Below the pieces are notes generated by a model that had not been told where the DNA came from, did no database searches, and saw only the letters and a program-made list of their open reading frames with translations. Position numbers and translations under genes: made by a program. Shown one piece after another: positions 24,738-33,389 of a stretch of DNA of 64,000 bases. Numbering within the stretch: the stretch's first letter is position 1; every line of letters starts with the position of its first letter. Source of the stretch: Candidatus Tenderia electrophaga (lineage in GTDB: Bacteria > Pseudomonadota > Gammaproteobacteria > Tenderiales > Tenderiaceae); assembly GCA_001447805.1 (NCBI GenBank), contig CP013099.1, positions 186,001-250,000 on the forward strand. The letters run 5' to 3'.

Positions 24738-26158
24738 TAAACCCCGATATCCAGATAGGTGCGCGAGATCTTGTCGATGGCGATGACGTATCCGGCGGTG
24801 CGCAGGTCGTGAATCTTGTCGTGGCGATGAAGGATTTCGCTCAACTGCTGATAGCCGAGGCGCATGGTGTCGTCCAGACCGGAGTTGACCAGATCCTCCT
24901 CGGCGGCGCCGCGGATGACCCGCTTGCGGATCTCGTCGCTGATGATCTGGCCGGTGAGGTCCTCCAATAACTGAGCGAACTCGTGGCTGCGCATCTCTTC
25001 ATGACGCCGTTGCATACGGCCGAAACGGATATGGGAGAGATTGCGTATCCACTCGAAATAGGAGACGGTGACACCGCCGGCGTTGGCATAGATGTCCGGG
25101 ATGATGGTGATGCCCTTGTCGCTCAACACCTTGTCCGCCTCATAGGTGAGCGGGCCATTGGCCGCTTCGACGATCAGCTTGGCCTGGATGCGGTCGGCGT
25201 TGTCGCAGGTGATCTGGCTCTCCAGCGCCGCCGGGATCAGAATATCGCATTCCATCTCCAGCGCCTTGACGCCGTCCTCGTGAAAACGGGCGTGGGGGAA
25301 GCCCTTCATAGTCTTGTGTTCGATGAGGTGATCGTGCAGCGCCTGGATGTCCAGGCCGTTTTCATCCACCAGCACACCCTCGCTCTTGATGACGGCGATG
25401 ATCTTGGCGTCGTCTTCGCTTGAGAGCAGCCGGGCGGCATGAAAACCCACATTACCGAAACCCTGCACCACGATACGCTTGCCCGCCAGCCCCGGCGTCA
25501 GGCGTGCCTGTTTGACATCGGCGGGGTGGCGGAAGAATTCCTGAATCGCATATTGCACGCCGCGCCCGGTGGCCTCGGTGCGGCCGCGGATGCCGCCGTG
25601 CTGCACCGGCTTGCCGGTGACGCAGGCCTGGTAGTTGATGTCTTCTGGGAACAGGTGTTTGTAGGTGTCGGCCATCCAGGCCATTTCGCGCTGACCGGTG
25701 CCCACGTCGGGGGCGGGCACGTTGGTGGAGGGGCTCAGGAATCCCTTGCGCACCAGTTCCACGGTGAAGCGGCGGGTGATCATCTGCATCTCATCGCGGG
25801 TGTATTTGCCCGGGTCGATGAGCAGGGCGCCCTTGGAGCCGCCGAAGGGGATGTCCATCAGGGCGCATTTGTAACTCATCAGGGCGGCCAGGGCCTCGAC
25901 CTCGTCCTGATTGACGTAGGGGGCATAGCGAATACCGCCCTTGGCCGGCAGGCGGTGGGTGCTGTGCACCGAACGCCAGCCGGTGAACATCTCGATCTTG
26001 TTGCGGATCTTGACCGGGAAGGTGACCTTGATGGTAGAGGCGCAGGCCTTGATGGCCGCGGCGGTATCCTCTTCGAGATCCATAGCGGCGATGGCTCGGT
26101 CGACCAGATAATTGACGTTTTGACTGAAAGACAGTTCGTTGCTGATGGGGTCTGACAT
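24734..26158 (-). CDS. Glu/Leu/Phe/Val dehydrogenase (glutamate dehydrogenase type)
   Basis: This 474-aa protein has the catalytic-lysine region KGGIRYAPYVNQDEVEALA and the substrate-binding MDIPFGGSKGALLIDP, followed by PDVGTGQREMAWMADTYKHL and the NAD(P)-binding motif VVQGFGNVGFHAARLL. These define the Glu/Leu/Phe/Val dehydrogenase family, most probably oxidative deamination or reductive amination of glutamate. ATG 26158 (SDPISNELSFSQNVNYLVD) is chosen because upstream residues look non-coding. The cofactor cannot be decided by eye. Confidence 0.9.
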   Translation of the reverse strand: MSDPISNELSFSQNVNYLVDRAIAAMDLEEDTAAAIKACASTIKVTFPVKIRNKIEMFTGWRSVHSTHRLPAKGGIRYAPYVNQDEVEALAALMSYKCALMDIPFGGSKGALLIDPGKYTRDEMQMITRRFTVELVRKGFLSPSTNVPAPDVGTGQREMAWMADTYKHLFPEDINYQACVTGKPVQHGGIRGRTEATGRGVQYAIQEFFRHPADVKQARLTPGLAGKRIVVQGFGNVGFHAARLLSSEDDAKIIAVIKSEGVLVDENGLDIQALHDHLIEHKTMKGFPHARFHEDGVKALEMECDILIPAALESQITCDNADRIQAKLIVEAANGPLTYEADKVLSDKGITIIPDIYANAGGVTVSYFEWIRNLSHIRFGRMQRRHEEMRSHEFAQLLEDLTGQIISDEIRKRVIRGAAEEDLVNSGLDDTMRLGYQQLSEILHRHDKIHDLRTAGYVIAIDKISRTYLDIGVY

Positions 26159-26254
26159 GTGATGCCTCACTGACCTGTTATTGCTTGTTGTGGGGTAAGC
26201 CTTGCTTGTGCCGGTTCTGAGTGTACACAGCATATCAGCGGCAGCCGATAGAAT

Positions 26255-26893
26255 TTATTGATAGTCGACGGCGATGGGCAGGCCGCTTTTTTTGAGTCTT
26301 TCCAGGTCTTCCGGGCGATCCACATCCCAGCTGGTGGCCAGTGCCTGCCAACGCCAGTCCAGGGCGGCGAGACGTGCCCGTGTTGTGGACATGACATGGC
26401 AACCGCCCCAAGGCAGGTCGGCGAAGAGCGCGGCGTCGAAGCGCGACAGCCCGATCAGCACATAGCCGCCATCCTCGGCGGGCTTGAGCACACACGCGTT
26501 ACCCTGACGCAGACTGTGCAGTGCGGCGTCAAGGTCGGCCGCGGTGAGGGCCGGGCAGTCACAGCCGATCAGCAGCACGTGTTTGGCCTCGGTCAGGGTG
26601 ACTTGAAAGGCGTGGGCCATGCGTTGGCCCAGATCGTCGCCCTGTTGTTGTTTCAAGCGGATGGGGAACCTGTCCAGGCAGTGCCGGAAAAACGCATGCC
26701 CGGTTTGTTGCGCACACCACAATTCCACCGGCGCGAGTTGGGCCGCGGTGGCGGTCGCGAGGGTGCGGTGTACCAGTTCTGCATGCAGCCGCGCCGCGCC
26801 GCGAGGGCCGAGCGCGGGGATCAGGCGGCGCTTGCTGTACCCCGCCAGCGGTGGCTTGGCGAACACCAGGATGCGGGCGTCGGCCTGGCGCAT
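26255..26893 (-). CDS. TIGR04282-type glycosyltransferase of arsenosugar clusters
   Basis: This 212-aa protein is a DUF2064/TIGR04282 family GT-A-like transferase: RILVFAKPPLAGYSKRRLIP at the N-terminus, LLIGCDCPALTAADLDAAL with the metal-binding acid region at ~115, and LKPAEDGGYVLIGLSRFD. It is found in arsenosugar biosynthesis clusters. Its ATG (26893) overlaps the stop of the upstream glycosyltransferase by one base (TGATG), so both are translated together. Confidence 0.88.
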   Translation of the reverse strand: MRQADARILVFAKPPLAGYSKRRLIPALGPRGAARLHAELVHRTLATATAAQLAPVELWCAQQTGHAFFRHCLDRFPIRLKQQQGDDLGQRMAHAFQVTLTEAKHVLLIGCDCPALTAADLDAALHSLRQGNACVLKPAEDGGYVLIGLSRFDAALFADLPWGGCHVMSTTRARLAALDWRWQALATSWDVDRPEDLERLKKSGLPIAVDYQ

Positions 26894-27567
26894 CAATGAT
26901 AGTGTCGGCTCAGGCGTTCGGGCCGGACACCGAAAAAATAGGCCAGCCGCAGGCGCCACATCAGCAGCACGGTTTTGAGGATGCCGCGTTCCTCCCAGCG
27001 GCGACTGGAGGTGACCACCGTTGCCCTAAGGCAGGCGGGACGACCCTGGCGTTTGAGGCGGCGGCTGAGTTCGATATCTTCCATCAAATCGATTTGCGCG
27101 AAACCGCCAAGGTCTTCGAACACGCCGCGGCGCATGAACAGGGCCTGATCGCCGGTGGCGATGCCGCTCAGTCGCGAGCGCAGGTTGATCATGAATTCGA
27201 TGACCCTGAGCGGCCAGCGTCGACCGCTCAGCCTGACATCGAAACGGCCCCAGGCATGAGTGTGCAAGGCGCTTGAGATGAGCGTGGCGGCGGCGTCGGG
27301 CAGGTGGGTGTCGGCATGCAGAAACAGCAGATAATTGCCGCAGGCATGGCGCGCCCCTTCGTTCATCTGCCGGGCGCGCCCCGGGGCGGCGTGGCACAGA
27401 CAATCGCACAGCGCCTCGGCCAGGCGGGTTGTGGCATCGCGACTGCCGCCGTCGACGACGATGATCTCATGGCCTTGCCGACGCAGGCCCTGTAAGCGCC
27501 ATAAGTTCGCTTCGATGTGCTCGGCCTCGTTGAGCGTGGGGATGATGATGGAGAGTTGTTTGCTCAC
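26893..27567 (-). CDS. TIGR04283-type glycosyltransferase 2 of arsenosugar clusters
   Basis: This 224-aa GT2-family enzyme starts LSIIIPTLNEAEHIEANL, with the nucleotide-sugar acid region IIVVDGGSRDATTRLAE and the metal motif LFLHADTHLPD near residue 105. A family-specific GDQALFMRRGVFEDLGGF and MEDIELSRRLKRQGR follow. Members of this family are encoded with arsS. The 1-bp overlap with the TIGR04282-type gene shows tight coupling. The acceptor is inferred to be an arsenical intermediate only from context. Confidence 0.9.
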   Translation of the reverse strand: MSKQLSIIIPTLNEAEHIEANLWRLQGLRRQGHEIIVVDGGSRDATTRLAEALCDCLCHAAPGRARQMNEGARHACGNYLLFLHADTHLPDAAATLISSALHTHAWGRFDVRLSGRRWPLRVIEFMINLRSRLSGIATGDQALFMRRGVFEDLGGFAQIDLMEDIELSRRLKRQGRPACLRATVVTSSRRWEERGILKTVLLMWRLRLAYFFGVRPERLSRHYH

Positions 27568-27703
27568 CGGCCCGTGTGCCTTGTCGCGATGGGGATGGGG
27601 CGGTAACGGAGTATCATTGCCCGCTTATGCCCACGGTCGATTGTTTTTTGCCGATTTCAGTTGCCTGCATCACAGCCCTTGGCCGTCCGGTGGGAGACAC
27701 GGA

Positions 27704-28663
27704 TCAGAGCGCCCCGCCGCAACTGCTGCCCTGTCCGGCGGTGCAACCGTAGCAGTGATCCTTGACCACGATCGGCGTGCCCTCGATAGCGCTGCCGATC
27801 AGGTCGCGGATATGGGGCTTGGCGGTGTTGCCGAGTGGCGCCGGCAGGCCCAGCATCTGATTGAAGTCGCAGTCGTAGACATAGCCCTGCCAGTCGACGC
27901 TGATCAGGCTGCGGCACATGACGCCGTCCAGGTTTTCCTGTTTGAAGTGATCGCGCAGCAGTTGCATGTAGTCTGCAAATTGGCCTTTCGAGACCAGCAT
28001 GGAGCCGAAACGCTGGATAGGCATGTTGGTCAGGGTATAAAGACGGGAAAAGACGATGCCATAGTCTTGTTGCAGGTGTGTGCGGTAGGCCTGTTCCAGC
28101 CCCGCCTGCGCAGGCGGCAGTGACGGCCCTTGCGGGTTGTACATCAGATTCAGCAGCAGCCCCGTGCCGGGTTTGCCGTAGCCACGTTGGTTAAGCGTTC
28201 TCAGCGCCGCCAAGCTGGTATCGAATACCCCCTTACCGCGTTGAGTATCTACATTCTCTTTCAGGTAACAGGGCAGGGAGGCGACTATTTCCACCTGATG
28301 CGCGGCCAGGAATTCGGCCAGGTCTTCCTGGCCCGCCTCGAACAGGATGGTGAGGTTGCAGCGGTCGACCACGTGCACGTCCAGCTTGCGCGCCTCGGCG
28401 ACCAGGTAACGAAAGTGGGGATTGAGCTCTGGCGCGCCGCCGGTGAGATCCAAGCGCTTTATACCGGCGGCCTTGATGACGGCGATCAGTTCCTCGACGG
28501 TGTCGCGCTCCATGTTTTCCTTGCGTCGTGGTCCGGCGTTGACGTGGCAGTGCAGGCATTGCTGATTGCAGCGATAACCGAGATTGACCTGCAGCGTCTC
28601 CAGCGTGCCGCGTTTGATGGCGGGGAAGTCGGTCTGCTCCAGCAAGGGTAGGGTGGCATGCAT
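27704..28663 (-). CDS. arsS: Radical SAM protein ArsS (arsenosugar biosynthesis)
   Basis: This 319-aa protein carries the radical-SAM cluster motif CNQQCLHCHVNAGP near residue 34 (CxxxCxxC), then LDLTGGAPELNPHFRYLV and NLMYNPQGPSLPPAQ, and ends with a cysteine-rich tail (DHCYGCTAGQGSSCGGAL), as in ArsS and related DUF3641 proteins. ArsS is proposed to attach a 5'-deoxyadenosyl group to dimethylarsenite in arsenosugar synthesis. AGGACAAACCC precedes ATG 28663. The two glycosyltransferases follow on the same strand after a 136-bp gap. No arsM methyltransferase lies in the window. Confidence 0.9.
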   Translation of the reverse strand: MHATLPLLEQTDFPAIKRGTLETLQVNLGYRCNQQCLHCHVNAGPRRKENMERDTVEELIAVIKAAGIKRLDLTGGAPELNPHFRYLVAEARKLDVHVVDRCNLTILFEAGQEDLAEFLAAHQVEIVASLPCYLKENVDTQRGKGVFDTSLAALRTLNQRGYGKPGTGLLLNLMYNPQGPSLPPAQAGLEQAYRTHLQQDYGIVFSRLYTLTNMPIQRFGSMLVSKGQFADYMQLLRDHFKQENLDGVMCRSLISVDWQGYVYDCDFNQMLGLPAPLGNTAKPHIRDLIGSAIEGTPIVVKDHCYGCTAGQGSSCGGAL

Positions 28664-29317
28664 GGGTTTGTCCTTCGTCCTTAAGAGTGTGCTGGGGTGC
28701 GAAATGTTTTCATCACCATCGGCCACAGGCGAGAACCGGGGTATTCACTGCCTGTTCCGGGGACTGGCGGTTCAATAGGTTCGTCCCGGCAATATGGTTT
28801 CGAGTTCACGGCTGTCTGGGTGATTTCCATAATGGGCCTCCTGCTATGCTACTTGATTCGCCGCGCCTTAAACACCGATGTTTCCGGATGAAATGCCGTG
28901 CGCGACTTCGCGCTGAACGTTAAGGGGGCGGCCAGTGGGGCGCCCGTCAGCGCGGCCTGTATCGAACGCGACTTTGGCATGGCATACTGCAACGCGTGTG
29001 TCTTTGCCACAGTAGTCGCGGCAAGGCGCCAATCCTTACACTCAAATCGTCTGACTGAGGTAAAAAACGCTGCGGGTTTGTGTCCGGCCCGTATCGTCCA
29101 GTGTATGCCAGCTTCCGTGGTCGGCGCTGCACAGCTCAAGCGTGTCCGCTATCCGTTTCGTGTTGCCTCCTCAAGCGATACGCCGAGGTGTTTTTGCGTT
29201 AGTGCCAAACGCCGGTTTTCGCCCGCCGGTGATTCATTGATGTTTATCAATGTGAAGCCGGCCGCTTCGACATAGCATATCCGTACGCCTGATGAGCGAT
29301 ATTTTAAGGAGGACCAC
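28664..29317. other. 654-bp intergenic region with FNR-type site
   Basis: This region separates arsS (minus) from the HdeD-like gene (plus) and has no convincing coding frame; the open frames in it show no codon bias or homology. The part nearest 29318 holds the FNR-type box and probable promoter. AAGGAGG at 29306-29312 is the ribosome binding site of the GTG start. The rest may be a decayed gene or an untranslated RNA; nothing specific could be recognised. Confidence 0.5.
29237..29250 (+). promoter_or_regulatory. Perfect FNR/Anr-type binding site
   Basis: TTGATGTTTATCAA is an exact match to TTGATnnnnATCAA, bound by FNR/Anr-type oxygen-sensing regulators. The centre is ~75 bp before GTG 29318; a class II promoter with the site at -41.5 would start transcription near 29285. 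The Crp/Fnr-family gene at 35226 lacks an obvious FNR cysteine set, so the true regulator is probably elsewhere. Confidence 0.75.
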
Positions 29318-29899
29318 GTGGCGCATATATACAGCGAAAAAATGGAAATGGGACACCTGTACGGCGCCGATGCCATCAAGGCGCACTGGTATTGGTATGT
29401 GGCCTCGGGCGTGCTGCTGGTGCTGTTGGGGCTGGCCTCCATCGTATTTCCATTTGCCGCCTCCATCGCCGGCAACTATGCCATCGGCGCCATTCTGGTG
29501 GTGGCCGGGGTGATACAGATGGTGCACGGCGTGCAAACCCGAAAATGGAAATTCGCCGGCTTGAGCTTGGTGGGCGGCATACTTGCTATAGTGGCGGGGG
29601 CGCTGCTGCTTGGCTTTCCTTTGGTGGGGGTTGTGACCTTGACCTCGGTCATTACGGCCTTCCTGTTGGTCAGCGGTGTGTTTAAAATTATTTATGCCTT
29701 TAAACTGAAACCGGAGCCCGGCTATAAGTGGCTGGCCGTGTCCGGTGTGTTGGCAGTATTGCTGGCGCTGTTGGTGTTGAGTGAATGGCCGCAGGCGGCT
29801 GTCTGGTTGCTGGGCCTGCTGATCGGTTTCGATCTTCTGTTTACCGGCGCCTGGTTGATCACCTTGGCCTTGAATGCGCGTCGGGCGGATAGGGCCTAA
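29318..29899 (+). CDS. HdeD-family (DUF308) membrane protein
   Basis: This 193-aa integral membrane protein has six hydrophobic segments, including WYVASGVLLVLLGLASIVFP, AIGAILVVAGVIQMVHGV, SLVGGILAIVAGALLLGFP and LTSVITAFLLVSGVFKIIYA, matching HdeD/DUF308 proteins linked to acid or stress resistance. The start is GTG 29318 behind AAGGAGG. A perfect FNR-type site upstream suggests induction at low oxygen. The ferritin-like gene follows after 66 bp and may share the transcript. Confidence 0.85.
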   Translation: MAHIYSEKMEMGHLYGADAIKAHWYWYVASGVLLVLLGLASIVFPFAASIAGNYAIGAILVVAGVIQMVHGVQTRKWKFAGLSLVGGILAIVAGALLLGFPLVGVVTLTSVITAFLLVSGVFKIIYAFKLKPEPGYKWLAVSGVLAVLLALLVLSEWPQAAVWLLGLLIGFDLLFTGAWLITLALNARRADRA

Positions 29900-29965
29900 A
29901 ATATTGGGGCGGCACGCGCCGATCATTTAAGTGACCAACACGTAACTAAGTAAGGAGAGACATTC

Positions 29966-30505
29966 ATGAGTTCGCAACCGTTTTTGACTGATGTGAAGAC
30001 CCTGCGTGAACGCGCCCGCAAACACATCGAACAGGGCGCCATCACCGACAGTTACCAGGGTGACCGCGATACGGTGGTGAATCTGCTGAATGAGGCACTG
30101 GCGACTGAGATCGTTTGTATCTTGCGTTATAAGCGTCATTATTACACTGCCTCGGGCATCAATGCCCAACAGGTGGCGGCGGAGTTTCTTGAGCACGCCA
30201 ACGAGGAACAGCTGCATGCCGACATGCTCGCCGCGCGTATCGTGCAATTGGGCGGTGATCCCAATTTCTCGCCAGACGGATTGTTGAGCCGTAGTCATGC
30301 CGAGTACGACGACAGTCCCGAACTGCACGATATGATTAAGGAAGATTTGATCGCCGAGCGCATCGCCATTGACAGCTACCGTGAAATGATCGCCTATCTC
30401 GACAAGAACGACCCCACCACGCGGCGTATGCTGGAGGAGATCCTGGCCCAGGAAGAGGAGCACGCCGACGATCTGGCCGGGCTGCTGGAGGGGATGCGTC
30501 CCTGA
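29966..30505 (+). CDS. Ferritin-like di-iron protein (bacterioferritin-like)
   Basis: This 179-aa four-helix protein has paired metal-ligand motifs: E in LNEALATEIVCILRY and EEQLH (ExxH) in the first half, E in DLIAERIAIDSYRE and EEEH (ExxH) in the second. This is the di-iron pattern of ferritin-like domains, here closest to bacterioferritin-type oxidoreductases. A role in iron storage or peroxide protection is plausible. AAGGAGAG precedes ATG 29966. It may share the FNR-regulated transcript of the HdeD-like gene. Confidence 0.85.
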   Translation: MSSQPFLTDVKTLRERARKHIEQGAITDSYQGDRDTVVNLLNEALATEIVCILRYKRHYYTASGINAQQVAAEFLEHANEEQLHADMLAARIVQLGGDPNFSPDGLLSRSHAEYDDSPELHDMIKEDLIAERIAIDSYREMIAYLDKNDPTTRRMLEEILAQEEEHADDLAGLLEGMRP

Positions 30506-30542
30506 GCGCTGACGTTGGCGAACGGCACACGATTTAAACGCT

Positions 30543-32657
30543 ATGCCGCTGTTCCGCGAGGGCGATAACTGCTGGCGCGTCGCCCGTGCCGATCGGGTCG
30601 CCTGTCTGGTGGACGGTGAGCACTATTTCGCCGTCTTGCGCCAGGCCATTTTACAGGCCGAGCATTCCATTTTTATATTGGGCTGGGACATCAACAGCCG
30701 TTTCGCCCTGGTGCGTGAGGCGGTGGATGACGGCATGCCGGTGGAGCTGCGCGATCTGCTAAACGCGGCCGCGGCCGCCAAGCCCGATCTGAATATCTAT
30801 ATCGTCGCGTGGGACTTCGCCGCCTTGCTGGCCCTGGATCGCGAGTGGTTGCCGGAATACCGCTTCAGCTGGCGCACTCACACGCGCGTCAAGTTTCGAT
30901 TGCAGGAGGCGGTCACCGGTGCCAGTCATCATCAGAAGGTCGTCGTGATCGACGATGGGTTGGCCTTTTCCGGCGGCCTGGACCTGACCTTCGGCCGTTG
31001 GGACACGTCTGCCCACGATATTCACGACAGCCGTCGCCGCGACACCGATAGCGGTCCCGTGCCGCGCCCCTATCATGACGTGCAGATGATGGCCAGCGGC
31101 CCCTGCGCGGCCGCCCTGGGCGAGCTGGCGCGACAACGCTGGCGCGACGCCACCGGCGAACAGCTGCCCGAACCGGCGCAAGGCAAACGCCTGTGGCTGG
31201 ATGATGTCGAGGCCGAATTCCATGACGTCGACGTCGCCATCAGCCTCACCTTTGCCGCCAAGGGACATGAACAGGAACAGGTGCGCCAGGTGGAGCGGCT
31301 TTATCTTGACATGATCGAGGCGGCCGAGGACTACATCTATATCGAAAACCAATATCTCACCGCCGACAGAATCGGCGAGGCACTGGTTAAGTCGCTGCAG
31401 CAGGAGCAGGGTCCGGAGATTGTGGTGATCACGCCGTTCAATACCAATGGCTGGTTGTCCCAGTACACCATGGACGTGCTGCGCTCGCGCATGGCGCGGC
31501 GCTTGCGTGAGTGTGATAAATACCATCGCTTGCGCATCTGGTATCCCCATCTGCCCGATGCCGATGCGGAGATGGCGCTCAATGTCCACGCCAAGGTGAT
31601 GGTGGTGGACGACCGCCTGCTGCGCATCGGCTCATCCAATCTCAACAATCGTTCCATGGGCCTGGACAGTGAGTGTGATGTGAGTTTCGCGGTCGAGGAC
31701 GCGGCGGGCCGCCGCGCGGTGCAGGCGTTCCGTAATCGCCTGTTGGCCGAGCACCTGGATGTGGAGCCGGCCGAGGTGGCGCGCCACTGCCGCGCGCGGG
31801 GCTCGCTGATCGCCGCCGTCGAGCAGTTGCAGGGACGGCCGCGCAGCCTCAAGAACCTGCAACCACAGGTGTCGAAAGAAGTGGAGCAGAATCTGCCGGA
31901 CAAGGCCTTGATCGATCCCGAAGTGCCGGTGGACGGTGAACGCCTGCGTGATCTGTTGGTACCGAAACCGGCGCGTCGCTCCACCGCCAGTCGCGTCATG
32001 CTGGTTCTGCTGGCGCTGGTGATCATCCTGGCCATGGCCGCCATTTGGCGCTGGAGCCCCGTGGCCGAGATGATTGACGCCCAGGCCTTGTCGAACAAGA
32101 TCCGCGAATTCCAAGACAACGTGTTCGCGCCCCTGGCCGCCGTCGGCATTGTTATGGTGGGCAGCTTGGTGTCCATTCCCGTGACCCTGTTGATCGTCGC
32201 ATCGATGCTGGTGTTCGGCGGTCTGGCCGGCGCTGTCTACGGCTTGAGCGGGGCCTTATTGAGTGCCGCCGTGGCGTATATCGCCGGCCAGCACCTGGGG
32301 CGGGATACCCTGCGCCGGCTGGCGGGGCCGCGGCTGAATCAGATCAGTAAAAAACTGGCCAATCGCGGCATTCTCACCGTGGTCGTCATCCGCCTGATCC
32401 CGATCGCGCCCTTCGTGGTGGTCAATCTGGTGGCCGGCGTCAGCCATATTCACTTGCGCGATTTTTTGATCGGTTCCGCCATCGGCATGTTGCCTGGCAT
32501 CGTGGCGCTGGCGCTGATCACTGAAGGGGTGATGCGCGCGGCGCAACAACCCAGTGTCTACCATCTGTCGTTGGTGGCGCTGGTACTGCTGGTATTGGCG
32601 GGCGGCGGGTTGGCGCTGCGTCACTGGTTATTGAATCAAAAACAGCGACAGTCATGA
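30543..32657 (+). CDS. Phospholipase D-family / VTT (DedA-like) domain fusion protein
   Basis: This 704-aa protein has two HKD motifs: HHQKVVVIDDGLAFSGGLD near residue 135 and HAKVMVVDDRLLRIGSSNLN near 350. This is the bilobal catalytic site of PLD-type transphosphatidylases or phospholipases. After ~480 residues a membrane anchor and a DedA/TVP38-like VTT domain follow (SLVSIPVTLLIVASMLVFGG, GILTVVVIRLIPIAPFVVVN), a domain associated with lipid scrambling or transport. The fusion suggests phospholipid remodelling at the inner membrane, possibly as a cardiolipin-synthase-like enzyme. It overlaps the next gene by ATGA. Confidence 0.87.
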   Translation: MPLFREGDNCWRVARADRVACLVDGEHYFAVLRQAILQAEHSIFILGWDINSRFALVREAVDDGMPVELRDLLNAAAAAKPDLNIYIVAWDFAALLALDREWLPEYRFSWRTHTRVKFRLQEAVTGASHHQKVVVIDDGLAFSGGLDLTFGRWDTSAHDIHDSRRRDTDSGPVPRPYHDVQMMASGPCAAALGELARQRWRDATGEQLPEPAQGKRLWLDDVEAEFHDVDVAISLTFAAKGHEQEQVRQVERLYLDMIEAAEDYIYIENQYLTADRIGEALVKSLQQEQGPEIVVITPFNTNGWLSQYTMDVLRSRMARRLRECDKYHRLRIWYPHLPDADAEMALNVHAKVMVVDDRLLRIGSSNLNNRSMGLDSECDVSFAVEDAAGRRAVQAFRNRLLAEHLDVEPAEVARHCRARGSLIAAVEQLQGRPRSLKNLQPQVSKEVEQNLPDKALIDPEVPVDGERLRDLLVPKPARRSTASRVMLVLLALVIILAMAAIWRWSPVAEMIDAQALSNKIREFQDNVFAPLAAVGIVMVGSLVSIPVTLLIVASMLVFGGLAGAVYGLSGALLSAAVAYIAGQHLGRDTLRRLAGPRLNQISKKLANRGILTVVVIRLIPIAPFVVVNLVAGVSHIHLRDFLIGSAIGMLPGIVALALITEGVMRAAQQPSVYHLSLVALVLLVLAGGGLALRHWLLNQKQRQS

Positions 32658-33346
32658 GCCGCGCCTTCAGGCTCGTCACCTACAATATTCACAGCTTCAT
32701 CGGTCGCGACGGTGAATACGCGCCGGCGCGCACCCTGATGCAGATCGAACAGCTGCAGGCCGAGGTGGTGGCCCTGCAGGAGGTGCGTGGCGATGATCGT
32801 CAGGGCATGGAGATGCTCACCGCCATGGCGCAGGCCAATGATTATGAGCTGGTGCTCGGGCCGACCGTGGTCGAACAGCCCGGCCACCATTACGGCAATG
32901 CGCTGCTGGTCAGGGGCAAGCAAGTGGAGACCAGGCGTCACAATCTCAGTCGCCCCGGCCACGAGCCGCGCGGGGCCATCGAAGTGCGTGTCAGCCTGGC
33001 GGGCGAGCCCTGGCGTATCTTCGCCACCCACCTGGGGCTGAGTCCGCGGGAGCGGCGCTGGCAGGTGCAGAGCCTGTTGCGCGAGATCCGCCGCGACGAG
33101 GCCGTCAATACCGTGCTCATGGGTGATCTCAACGAATGGTTTATGTGGGGTCGGCCGCTGCGCTGGTTGAAGCGCTACTTTCGCCTCAGTGAACAACCGG
33201 CCACCTTCCCCAGCCGCTGGCCCCTGCTGGCACTGGATCGTATCTGGGTCCATCCCTGCGCGCGGCTGCACAGCGTCAGCGCCGTCAAGACACCTTTAAG
33301 CCGCAACGTATCGGATCATCTGCCCTTGTTGGCAGAGATTTACTGA
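32654..33346 (+). CDS. Endonuclease/exonuclease/phosphatase family protein
   Basis: This 230-aa protein has the family landmarks: FRLVTYNIHSFIGRDG at the start, VVALQEVRGDD (metal-binding E), VLMGDLNEWF near residue 157 and NVSDHLPLLAEIY with the catalytic D-H at the end. Members hydrolyse phosphodiesters in nucleic acids or lipids. Its ATG overlaps the stop of the PLD-DedA gene (ATGA), as seen in clusters where this family accompanies PLD proteins, so a lipid-related substrate is plausible. Confidence 0.87.
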   Translation: MSRAFRLVTYNIHSFIGRDGEYAPARTLMQIEQLQAEVVALQEVRGDDRQGMEMLTAMAQANDYELVLGPTVVEQPGHHYGNALLVRGKQVETRRHNLSRPGHEPRGAIEVRVSLAGEPWRIFATHLGLSPRERRWQVQSLLREIRRDEAVNTVLMGDLNEWFMWGRPLRWLKRYFRLSEQPATFPSRWPLLALDRIWVHPCARLHSVSAVKTPLSRNVSDHLPLLAEIY

Positions 33347-33389
33347 TATTATCTGACCACTTAAGTCATTTGCTCGCAGTGAGGAAAGC

